Shown here one piece after another: positions 1-9,968 of a stretch of DNA of 64,000 nucleotides (the stretch's first letter is position 1; each line of letters opens with the position of its first letter). Position numbers and translations under genes: made by a program. Location: assembly GCA_037176845.1 (NCBI GenBank), contig JAYKXP010000027.1:496001-560000 (forward strand), read 5' to 3'. The notes under the pieces are model-generated. The model saw only the letters and a list, made by a program, of their open reading frames with translations, did not search any database and was not told the origin of the DNA. This DNA comes from Paramarasmius palmivorus (taxonomy: Eukaryota; Basidiomycota; Agaricomycetes; Agaricales; Marasmiaceae).

Positions 1-241
1 CATGTAACTTAATTCATCTAATTGTTCCGTGTTTTTTTTTTTTTTCTGGTTTTGAGTTTCCCTCTCAATATGTGCATCAACCTCTGTACGTTTAGGTTAA
101 ACAGCGTATTCCATAGTTATTAGACGCATTTCTTCACACAGTATATACAGATTCATTGTGGTAAAACATACACCAAGTTATTACAACACAAGGAGAACGA
201 ATATATCCAGTTCATTATGCTGATCCCTAGGACAGGGCAAG

Positions 242-2598
242 TCATTGGCCTATTTGACTCCTATAATCGGGCGGACTTTCATGACTTTCATGCTCCCACA
301 TCCTCTGATAAAGCAGCCGAACAAGCTCCGGAACTGTGGCCATCCCGCTTCCGGAAGCAACAGGCTCGAGAGATGGTCCTTCTTGCACGTCTTCATGGTG
401 TCCTCGCAGAGGCTCGAGTTTTGAGCTATCGCCAGACGCAGCGTCCGGATCCTGTGTATTCGACTGGTTAATCGAATTCAATGTTGAACTTTTTTCGCCG
501 CCTGATCGACCTGCGCCAATGTTCTGTTGGTATTGTTCCCAGTCGAACGGTGTTACTTCAAATTGGCCCAGTGTAGGGTGCTGTTCCCCTGAAGATGTGT
601 TCGGTTTAGTGATACCCTGGCGCCGACGCCAAACAAACCACACGCAAATTCCGAGCAGTACCACTCCAACAATGCTGCCTATGACAGCGCCCGTAATTTT
701 AGGTCCCAACGGTGAGGACGAATGCTCCGATGGTACATTTGGTGGCGGATCCAGAGGTGTGTCGGAAAAGGTATCGATGGCGTCCAAGAGAACTTGGACA
801 GCATGAGCCTGGCTTGTTGGATCAAAAGTAGCGTTCAGCGGTCCAACCCAAGAGGTACCGTATGCATTGGTGTTGCTGGTAGTTGCTTCGGTAAGGATGG
901 AGTTGTACTGGAGAGCAGGTCATTATAGCACAACATTTTGTCGTGACGCATGCTTGGACACACCTGGACACCAATGAATGCTTTGATGTACTCTCGGATT
1001 TCGGCAGTAAATGGCTGGTTACGTCTATGAGTTTCAGCCATTCCTCGAACAAGTGGCATATCTCCATCATGTACTTTGTCACCGTAAGTGGATAGCTCAA
1101 GTATGAAAGGGTTTCTGCACGTACGGTAAAAGTCGTTCCGCAAGGCACCTGTAGGTCCAGGCCAAAGTCTTTGGGATTGCTCGAAAGTATTGATGATTGT
1201 ATCCTTCAGTCTGCAATTATTTCAATATGTGAGCAATATCGTCTTCCAGAACAAGGATGAGACGTGCAGCTGTTCCACCGTAGTATTTCCAGTCGTAGAA
1301 GCCAACGCTGATAATCCCTCGATCAGAAAGCCAACCGTAGATGTATTCGAGAACGCATTTGAGTCGAATGTCTGCTTGGTGGCTAAAGGACCGTGACAGG
1401 CCAGTTCGTTGCCTTCGTCAACCTGGAAACCGTTACTTTGCATAAAACCATTTGGACGAAATTGATTGAGAGTGGCGTAAAGGAAATTCGCTGTTTGCTG
1501 AGCAGCTGAGGTGTATGTTTCGTTGTGCGTTGTTTCTGCAAGTAACGCAGAAAGGCTTGATAGGTGAGTTTTCAGAATTAGTTGCACGTCTCAGACTGAG
1601 GGGAGTATTACAGACAGAAAATAGAACCTAATGCATGGAATAAGATCCGTGGTCAGCGTCTCTAAGAGCAGTATAAACTTCTCGCGACTGACCCTGTTTC
1701 GTAAGAACTCAGATCGGTAGTATTCTTCGACATGTCCTACCACAGGTACTCTCATCGACTGCAAAGTTCCAATTGTCAGGAGATTACTCACATGGAAGGT
1801 GCCCCCCTTCGTCATTCTACTACAGACGGCACACTCCTCCTTTGTGGGACACTCTTTCAGGATCTTGAATCCCTTGGTGGAGTCCTTTACAAACGTTGAG
1901 TCTGATATCGTGTACGTGTTGGCGAGCTCCCAGCATGTAGTCGCCTCGCGCAATAACTCGGCCTTTCCGTAGGCCTTGTAACCACGAATAGCTGCATAGC
2001 CGATTCGTCTACTCATCCCTTCGGTTACATATGAACTCAAATCAATTCATCGACGTACATTGGGTCACGGAGCTGTGAAGACGGTAGTATCAGTGTAGGA
2101 CGACAGCAATAGAGACTCCGTGCAGACCATCCATCCTTCGCCGTTACCAGTCGAAACGACAAACTTTGCAAACGCACAAATTGGTCGTGTCAAAAACCGC
2201 ACTGCCAGATCTTCAAATTTGTTTTGCTTCGTGACTATATCGAAATTGACCAGGGAGGTATAGAAATCATAGCTATTTCTTCCAGAACCTAGACAAACAC
2301 AACTCGGGTGACTCGATGACTACATGTCGATTTCACTCACCATCATCGTCTCCGGGAAACATCCCATCCGTGACAAGCATTGAAATCCCCTTATCTAGTG
2401 CTGCCCTCGCTATATCCACCCTTTCTTGGTGAAGTTGCGTGACATTGTAATTCTGTAATTGTGCGTTAAGTAGCCGCCAGTATAAATGAAAGACCAGACC
2501 TTGACACATACCCAAAGTGTCGGAGGTGTGAGAGATTGCCCATAAATCGAGCGAGTGAAGACAAAGAGACTTAGGCCAAATTGCCAGCGTGGAATCAT
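242..2598 (-). CDS. GH76-like membrane-anchored glycosidase family protein
   Basis: Multi-exon minus-strand gene. It starts with a signal peptide (MIPRWQFGLSLFVF..., cleavage near SIYGQ). A GT..AG intron of about 58 nt follows, then NYNVTQLHQERVDIARAALD, typical of the N-terminus of agaricomycete GH76-like proteins. Later blocks fit the family: IGYAAIRGYKAYGKAE, LSALLAETTHNETY, VGFLIEGLSALASTTGN and PFTAEIREYIKAFIGVQ. The C-terminus has a single transmembrane helix (ITGAVIGSIVGVVLLGICVW) followed by WRRR and a hydrophilic cytosolic tail ending at 242. GH76 enzymes are endo-alpha-1,6-mannanases in cell-wall remodelling; activity of this fungal subgroup is inferred. The segment between about 1600 and 1800 departs from the family and I could not place its introns, so the middle of the model is uncertain. 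Confidence 0.78.
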
Positions 2599-3769
2599 CC
2601 GGGAAGAATGGACAGAGCAGAAAGCTGTCCCACAAAGTCGAAATCCTTTTCAATTTATCCAGCTGAACATTCCTTATCCGAGATTCTCGACGTGTTCTGA
2701 TATATCAAGGAAGTCACATTATATGTTTGCGATACTTACCATTCATTAATCAACGCACTGTGATGGTAACGTAGAACCGGTAATCAATGATTGTGAACAA
2801 TTCGAAACTACAAGGCACTTACTGGCGGGACAGTATCTGAAGTGACAAAAACAGTTCCATTTCTGGAATACTAAACTCGATGAATGTCGAAAGTATCGGA
2901 ATGTTTACCAGGAAGGGCATCTGGCTCATGGATAATCAACAACTCGTCGCCTTGTTTCTACGGGTGGACGTCCCAATGTTCCTTAAAATGGGACGTGCGA
3001 CAGGGTATGGCCTCGGTGCTTCTTACTAGCAGGACCGTGGAGTGCACCATGAGGTTCATGATATGAGATAAGTGGATCAAGCTGACGAGAGGGTAATTGA
3101 TTCCAAGGGACAGTGCGCCATGATCAAGCCCTAGCGGAGGCATTACTAGTGAGCCGTGCATATGTATCAAAGTAGAATTCCATATACGAACCTTCATTTT
3201 ATTTTGGAGTAGCGGTCTTGCTCTTGGGATCATGTCCCGGCAGCCGTAAATTAACGTCTCTCTGGGATTGCGGGTTCGTGGGTAGAACTCTCAACCGGAA
3301 GGTGTGACTTAGGAGCGGCGATGAACAACATGGGCATTGGGCAACGTGGGCTGTCACTGTGACGCGTGATATACTACATAAACTCGGATCATTCCGAGGT
3401 AAAGCTATAACTCCGGACTCCGGAGCGGCGATCTGGAGCAATCAAACCGTCTCTTACGCTTACACCACGATGTCACCTCAAAACGAAACCTAGGCATCAA
3501 CTCTCAATGACAGAACACTCAATCCATCGACGACTGAGTTCGCGGACGCGAACTCGGTGGACTGCGGACTAAATCCAGAAATCTCTGAAGTCCGTCCGCC
3601 AGTCCGCCAGTGTTGAGTCCACCAGTCCGCGAGAGTACGACCAGTCACATCGTGCCGCTTGGACCAGCCACGATCACATTTTGTGGACGTCTATTATCCA
3701 CCGAGCCGTGGCCTCTACCGTTGTCCTCACAATACTGTACTATTTAATGCATAATGACAAGATGTTTTT
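2599..3769. other. No supported gene; GTCCG-rich DNA at right end
   Basis: Short open frames on both strands in this stretch show no recognisable domain, signal peptide or consistent splice structure. The right end (about 3536-3640) holds a dense cluster of GTCCG/CGGAC motifs and a perfect short palindrome. Confidence 0.5.
3536..3555. repeat. Perfect palindrome GAGTTCGCG-GA-CGCGAACTC
   Basis: Nine-base arms separated by two bases. It lies at the edge of a GTCCG/CGGAC-rich block (to about 3640). A similar GTCCG-rich block lies on the other side of the neighbouring CxC5 gene. Confidence 0.8.
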
Positions 3770-4745
3770 TCAATATTCCCCTCTGTTCGCGACTTTTGTG
3801 TCGGAAAAAGCGTCATCTAAAAGCGCTACAGTCAAATGCTTAGTGACCATCATGGTCCGGAAGAGTTGGAGAACATCTTCAGCAATATAATAGTGTTGAG
3901 AAACTTGCACAAGGTAAGGAACATTCTTGTAGTACGTCCGTAATGTTGCATCGGAATGAACATAGTAGTTGTGGTGGTATCGCGTGTAACAGCCTGAAGG
4001 GTAGAGCTAATCAGTAGCGGGACGAGCTGAAGATTGACCAAATATACCATCACAGTACCATGATGTTGCGAATGAAGGAACAGGGCCCATATCCTTGGTA
4101 AATTGTGACTTGATATGTACTTTGACGGTTGAGAGGTTTCGCAAACAGCACTGGATCTCGGCCTCGTCGAGTATGTGAACAGGTTGGATTGATACATGAC
4201 TGAACAGGTGGCTGAAGATTGAAGACACCTAACAGGAAGATATGAAAACACGTCAGCCGGAGAGCAACAGTACACCAAGATGGAGACGCACCAATGTCAT
4301 GGTTCAAACCATGTTTTATGAACAGCAAAACATGCTTCATCCACAATGCCGTTTCCTCCCTCTCAGTAAGGTCCTTCAATAACCAGGCTAAAGGCTGAAA
4401 AGAAGCCCATGCCACTTTGCCAACTTCATCCGGAAGATTGAACGCTGAGCAGAGAAAGCGATGAACGTTGACAGTCAGTCGAAGGGGTGAAATGAAAGTG
4501 AGTGAAGGCTTGAGGAGCTGAATGACTTCGAGGTAGCCGACAGCTTGTGTGAATGCAAAGTGAGCCTTGAGCTCTGGGGTGGACTCCAAGTGCTGAAGTA
4601 GTGTGATAACGACTGATGTGTCCATGAGCGGGCAGATGTGCGCGAGAGTGAGGGAAAACCTTGTGGCATTATGAAGAAAGTGCCTAAATATACATGGTGG
4701 ATCTACGCTTTGGCTGGCGTGGACAATGAGTACGCGAGTGGACAA
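3770..4745 (-). pseudogene. CxC5-type KDZ-transposase-associated protein, frameshifted and truncated
   Basis: Three exons are recognisable. Exon 1 (4745-4292) encodes a helical N-terminal part ending FIKHGLNHDI. Exon 2 (4228-4048) carries CINPTCSHTRR, then, in another frame, FTKDMGPVPSFATSWYCDG. Exon 3 (from 3993) carries CYTRYHHNYYVHSDATLRTY and LVQVSQHYYIAEDVLQLF. This is the CINPxC ... YCxGC ... YHHNY signature of the CxC5 domain, a cysteine cluster found in fungi near KDZ (Kyakuja-Dileera-Zisupton) transposases. Both introns (63 and 54 nt) have good GT..AG ends. Two defects are visible: the CINPTC part and the GPVPSF part are in different frames with no plausible intron between them, and the similarity stops after TMM at about 3846 where the family has WTSATNCA. 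A stop follows at 3770. I read it as a recently decayed gene; an unusual extra intron is the alternative. Confidence 0.62.
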
Positions 4746-5574
4746 TGGATGGGAAGGAAAGTGGGAATCCGAGGCTGACCGAGTCTACGTGGCCAGGAAC
4801 CCGGCTGCTCGGAGTTTAACACCGGAGTTTGTCGTCAGTCCGTAGTCCGTAGTTCGCGGTTTGCCGAACTGGTCCGCCGAACCATCTCGTCGGTGGATTG
4901 GGTGCCCTCCTCAATGAACGATAGACGAAGAACCTAAAGTACTTTGGTGCTGCTTAGGTATGAAACAATCATAATTGGAATTGAAAGACACGTCTTTGAT
5001 GATATTACACAGGAGAACCATACGATTGCACCGAGGACTCATCTCAGGGCATGTAAGCATTGTAGTCTAATAGACATTCGAGATGCCCATTGATCGGTAT
5101 TGATTCCCATGCACACCTTCCAAGTTCAAACGCCTGGACGCCACAAGGTACAAGGATGGTCTCCTTGGGGTAGAGATCCATGCTTGACGCACAGGACATG
5201 TAGTTGAGGTGTTGCTCTCTGTCTATCTGTCACCTCGACTCCGAGTCTTGATGGAGGCGAAGAGGCACACTTCAAACTTGCCTGTCTCTCTGAGTCATTC
5301 AACGCGGGGATCTGTCAAACAATCCTCCGCGCCCATGTAGCTATGGCTTTGGTTCCTGGAGGCGTCTGTGCTACGGGCCATAGCTCTTGCCGGAAAAGGT
5401 CAGGATCATCAGACAACTGTTTACAAATTGCGTTCTCCTGACATCCACTGGCATTTACAGCCACGAGCGCTCATCGCTGTATGGACAGTATAAGAATAGC
5501 CTGCAGTCGCCCTACGAAGAGAATACACGTCTCTCGGCAGCTCTGTATCTCTTTCCCCAGTAATAGTAGCTGTC
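4746..5574. other. Intergenic, no gene seen
   Basis: The left part (about 4800-4890) holds a second GTCCG-rich cluster (CAGTCCGTAGTCCGTAGT). The rest shows no supported coding sequence. Confidence 0.5.
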
Positions 5575-6203
5575 ATGATCAAGTCCACGATCACCTCGCT
5601 CTCGCTCGTGCTCATCTATTACACGATGCTTCCCATCGTTCATGCCAGTATGCCTCTTCATTTTATTCGACACTGACCCGTTAACACTAACACCTGCTGC
5701 CGTCACCTCAGCTAGTCTTACCAGTCGAAGCTTCTCAGTGCTGGCTTCAACATCCAGTCCTGAAATCCCAGACACCGTGCCAGCAGCGTGCGACAAACCG
5801 TGTAACACCATGCCTAAAGGTGCCGACCCAGTACGTGCATGTTTCTTTCTTGCTCACACCCTGAACTTATCACAATGTCTGCTCACCACAGAATTGTGAT
5901 GACCCCAGTTGTCTCTGTACCAACGCTTGGGCTGACCAAATTGCCTCCTGCTTGGACTGCGTCGTTGCAAATGACAAGACGTTTTCTCTCCAGGAAGCAC
6001 AAGGTGTTGCTGACGGTGAGCGCATTCGTCCTGTCTAGTACGGCGGAATCTGACGTGACGTCTACGAAGCGTTCACCAATAACTGCGGCCAACTGGGGTT
6101 CAAGGTCAAGTCAGAGAAGATCTCTGCAAACAGCGCTCTGAAGTCTGCCGCTACGGGGATGGTATTGGTCACTGGTACTGGGGCAATGATGCTTCTTTTA
6201 TGA
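5575..6203 (+). CDS. Small secreted eight-cysteine (CFEM-like) protein with hydrophobic C-terminus
   Basis: Four exons joined by GT..AG introns of about 54-64 nt. The start is the ATG at 5575, which opens a clear signal peptide (MIKSTITSLSLVLIYYTMLP, then IVHAS). The mature part carries eight cysteines spaced C-x3-C, x10, C-x4-C-x-C, x10, C-x2-C, about x23, C. The local string NCDDPSCLCTN, with Asp just before CLC, recalls the haem-binding Asp of CFEM domains, but this is not a canonical CFEM. It ends with a short hydrophobic tail (GMVLVTGTGAMMLLL), suggesting a GPI signal. It should be extracellular or wall-attached. Function is unknown: it could be an effector-like small secreted protein, an iron/haem binder or a structural wall protein. 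Confidence 0.72.
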
Positions 6204-6406
6204 CCTGCTTTGGTTATTAGGGACCTCTGAAGTCAAGTCGTGCTTTTAAAGACTAATACTATTCACGCTTCTCGGGCCTTTCATCAGAAAGTTATGTAAA
6301 GACGCTATGCTTTGTACGGGTTCAAAGAGAGAGAAACGAGTAATGTAATACAACGAAGCTAACACGTTCCTGTGAAGCAACTTCAAATCAAGCAGGGAAT
6401 ATTTCA

Positions 6407-6929
6407 CTAATCACTGATGACTTCTCGTTCTTCCACGGCCTTTCCCCTAATTCGTCGGTACGCAAAACATCCAAGACCGCCGACGAGCGAAACAGAGCCC
6501 ACTACGAGAGTCATTGGAGACGCAATAACCGCCGTCGCTCCAGCGGATTGCAAGATCGAGAACACTCCGCTGGTGAGAGGCCCATACACTGAGGATTGGA
6601 TACCGGTCGCGATAGACCCTAAAGCAAGACAAGAAATGAACGATTATAGACCGATTGGGGTGAGGAAAACTGACCCCCAAGGATGCCAGACGAAGTGAAG
6701 CCCAAACCATTCAACGTCACTACTCCAACAGAAGGAAGCAGGTTAACAGCGCCGAGCCCGACTAGACCACTTCCTCCGGCAGTCCATCTGTCAAGAAACC
6801 CATTTCTCTTCGTCGTCTTCTCAGGCCTTTTGTTTCCTAGGTATAATATGCACTGAATATATGATAATTTGAGCAGAAATCGCAAGTACCTTGGGCAGAG
6901 GTATTAGCTTTCTGAGACAGGAAATTCAT
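6407..6929 (-). CDS. ISG12/IFI6-16 family small hydrophobic protein
   Basis: Three exons give a protein of about 135 residues, MNFLSQKANTSAQGNKRPEK at the N-terminus. Introns (about 52 and 57 nt) are in register. The body is a Gly/Ala-rich pair of hydrophobic helices: GLVGLGAVNLLPSVGVVTLN, GFTSSGILGGSIATGIQSSV, then VFSILQSAGATAV and TLVVGSVSLVGGLGCFAYRR. This is the layout of the IFI6/IFI27 (ISG12) family, whose animal members sit in mitochondrial or ER membranes and modulate apoptosis; in fungi the role is unknown. A second member lies about 320 bp upstream on the same strand. Confidence 0.75.
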
Positions 6930-7248
6930 TGTGGCGAGGGTGTGGTGGGGGTGCAGTAGTGGGGTCAGGATCGTGCTTATGCTTCCAGTACGTTTATAAG
7001 TAAAGAAAAGGCTGGTAAAGAAAAGGCTGTAAAGAAGGCACTGCGCTGTACATGTTAATAAGGTTTGCACTCAGGCGCGATTCCAATGACTGTGGGTCCA
7101 CAGAAGGTGTACAAGATCGCTGAATCGGAAGCCTTGTCCATCCGTGGCCAAGATGGATCATCCCTCTGAATAGCATCTGCAATAACTTACATTATCATTG
7201 AATAAGTATATACGGATCCGAAATACACGTTCGACACACTTTTGAGCC

Positions 7249-8074
7249 TCATTGATATACTGTACTGTCTCGTCTAGCGTTCAGTGTCGACCACGCGACA
7301 CACCCCGCCCCGGCTACCATGGCCCCCACACCTATCCCTATTACAGCAGGTGGTGCTATGGTTGCTGTTCTGCCGATAGCTTGGCAAATTGAGAGTAAAC
7401 CTGTGGTCTTCCCACCGTAAAGAGTTGCTTGGATCCCTGCTGCGAGGGTTCCTGAAAGGTGTACTTCGAGTTGAGTGTGTGTATTACTGGCACAGCATGG
7501 GTGCTCACCTGCAGCTATACCTGACGGAGTGAATCCGATAACGTGTAGAGCAGCAATTCCAGCTGAGGGCAAAGTCATGACCGAACCTCCTGCAAGAAGA
7601 CCGCCTCCAGCTAGTCTGGCGATTTTTGTGCCTTTGCTGTTTTCCGTGTTCGTTGTTGGAGGCTGATTAAACTCTTCGGGGTCTTCTTGGGTAGGTTCTA
7701 CGATCCATCATATTAGCGGAGGAAACAGCGATCAAGTGCTCGTCCAACGTACCATCAAAATTTACCATGAATGCCCCAAAATCGTCCCATCCCTCGATAT
7801 TGTGCCTCGTCTCCGGGTTTTCAATTACGGGTAGGAATAGGTCCTTCAAGTCGCCACGTAGAAAGAAGATTGCGGCTTCTATCCATTGTTCTCGGGGTAT
7901 TCGACGTCGTTCGCAACCATGCTGAATATGGGATAGCCAGTGCTCCACGTCGTATCGCGCAGCGTCGGGAGTTTCTGTGCTCTGAGGCCATGTTTTAACT
8001 TCGTTGGGTTGAGCATTCCAGTCAGCGAGGACTTTTTGGAGTTTTGGGCGTTCGGGACTATGCAGGGCGTTCAT
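7249..8074 (-). CDS. Fusion of a helical N-terminal domain to an ISG12/IFI6-like membrane domain
   Basis: The first exon starts at the ATG at 8074 and encodes about 107 hydrophilic, helix-rich residues, including DVEHWLSHIQHGCERRRIPR, EQWIEAAIFFLRGDLKDLFL and HNIEGWDDFGAFMVNFD. An intron with ends GTACGT..GTAG joins it in frame to EPTQEDPEEFNQPPTTNTEN, a short acidic/Thr linker. The ISG12-type module follows: KIARLAGGGLLAGGSVMTLP, LHVIGFTPSGIAA (intron) GTLAAGIQATLYGG, LLSICQAIGRTATIAPPAVI, then GVGAMVAGAGCVAW. Total is about 230 residues, far longer than the usual 80-140 of this family. The N-terminal part looks like an adaptor or sensor domain attached to a membrane-active effector; that is inference. 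I do not recognise the N-terminal domain. Confidence 0.72.
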
Positions 8075-8452
8075 GGTGAGGGGAAAGCTTGTTCGGCGCC
8101 GTCGGGTGTTTATTTGCCATTTTTATGAGTGAATGTTGGACAGGTTCGAGGAAGCAGACAGCGAGAATATTGATGATGTTTCCGAAGATGTCCCCAAGAT
8201 GTCCCTGGCCTCCAGCGCCAAGGAGGCGGCGAGCTGGACTCAGGGCAGAGTTGAATGTCAGATTGACATAACTGGTACATGGAAGTACGGAGACGAGAGT
8301 AACTAGGCAAATTTTTCCTCAGGTCACGTCGCATAATTTCTGCCATAAGCGTTGGAATAGAATATGTCGATGTATTACTTTTCCGTCCAGGTAACCCGTC
8401 TATTACATGCTCCAACCAAAAGAGCGATACTACAAAAAGATACGACTGTAAA

Positions 8453-9300
8453 TTACTCCTCCTTCTTGGCACCAATCCTCTTCTCTGCCTCGGTGATGGC
8501 AGCGTTATCTGTCTGAGGTCCAGTAGCGGCACCGAACATGCTTGGAGTGGAGAAGGGCCTCTTCAAATCACCCTCAGCAGCCTTACCAAAGAGGTGAATC
8601 TGAACAGGCTTCGCGTCGTAAAGACTCTTGAGACCCATAAGGGATTGGATGAAAAGCGGCTGGGTGAACTTCATGTATCCGTGGAGGAAGCACATCATGG
8701 CGATACCGATGTAGGCAGAACGAAGCTGTTTCGGAAGATAAGACAGGTGTAGTTGCAGCAAGGGTTGAAAAGCACGTACCAACTTTGACACTTCTGATAA
8801 ATCATAGTCCCTCACGGTGGTAGTAACGAGCTTTCCAGGTTCATTGGGAGTCTAAAATGGCAACACGAATGAGTTTGACTTGCCCCACGGCTCACAGCTG
8901 ACACGTACCATTGGGCTAGGAGGCTCCACTAGCGAGAGGAAGCATAGAAACTTGAGCGACGTTGAGAATGGAACGAAGGTAGATCCTAACCATATTTCAG
9001 GACAGTTTGTTCATTTTTGCGCTTGACCTAAAAAAATGATCCTGTCAGCTCCGGAAAACGAGGTGCCATGTTTCGCCACGTACTGTCATTGAGACATAGT
9101 AGTAAACTGCTAGGATAATTAACTGTGTTGCCGCATATCCCAAACGAGCATAAGTGAGAGTCTGGGGGTCATTGAAATCGATTCTCCGAGCCACTACAAA
9201 AAGGAGGTAAGGAAATTTTGCTTCGAAGTCATACAACTTTATTGGACGTACATTGCATGGCACCAAGGGAGATAACCAAGTTCTGGACCGGGGAGCTCAT
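8453..9300 (-). CDS. PHO88: PHO88/SND3 endoplasmic reticulum protein
   Basis: The first exon is MSSPVQNLVISLGAMQ (start at 9300). It is followed by ARRIDFNDPQTLTYARLGYA with a membrane segment (TQLIILAVYYYVSM), KRKNEQTVLKY, then TVRDYDLSEVSKL, RSAYIGIAMMCFLHGYMKFT, QPLFIQSLMGLKSLYDAKPV and QIHLFGKAAEGDLKRPFSTP. These blocks match Pho88 (yeast SND3) along its whole length. The family acts in SRP-independent targeting of membrane proteins to the ER and was first linked to phosphate uptake. The introns split the gene where the hydrophobic helices meet the loops. This is the one clear housekeeping gene of the left half. Confidence 0.92.
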
Positions 9301-9898
9301 CTTGAGTTTTGCAGTAGGGAACGAGAGGAATGACCAGCAGGGAGACGTGTACGACGGGCGAGACGATGATGGGGCAGACCGAAAAAATGGCGCGTGAGCA
9401 ATTTCCGCATACGTGGACGATTTGGACGTGTTTGTGGCACCCCGCACCCGATGATCCTGGGCGCTTGAATCCGTACCTTGAGCTAAAACAGTCACCTCAG
9501 CTTTTATATCCAGGGCTGCTTGCCTCACAATCGCATCCGAAGTTTCGACATCTTCTGTCACTTACATATGGCATTCGATTCGACTCATGAGATAGAATGG
9601 CTACATCAAACTCTTCTTCGGGGAAAAAGCAGTTTCCGAATACCGGACGAACCCAAGCAACTTTGCTTCCTTCTCATGATTCATCCATGATCCAAGTGGT
9701 GCGTAGAACTAGTTCTTATTCTTCCATCGTGACTTTGACATTAATTCGAGCCTTAGCTTATTCAAAACAAGCGGCTTGCCGCCCTCAAGGTTCAGTCTTG
9801 AAGCGAGCCCCGGAATCAATAATACGTTGACCATAGATTGCCCATAAAAGTTGCTTTTCCCATGTTCGTTTTACCTGATGCTACAGGGGGATCCTTGG

Positions 9899-9906
9899 TA
9901 TAAATT
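9899..9906 (+). promoter_or_regulatory. TATA box of P450-1
   Basis: TATAAATT lies 70 bp before the ATG at 9969. It sits in the 670 bp divergent interval between PHO88 and the P450 gene. Confidence 0.5.
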
Positions 9907-9968
9907 CAGGGCACGAACTTTTTACAATCGATTAATTGTCTTCCTTCATCCTCAGCTCACCCGTCACC

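Noticed and set aside
2958..3441. Minus-strand frames as 3' exons of the CxC5 gene
   Set aside because: No CxC6-like cysteine pattern and no clean splice path from the CxC5 part.
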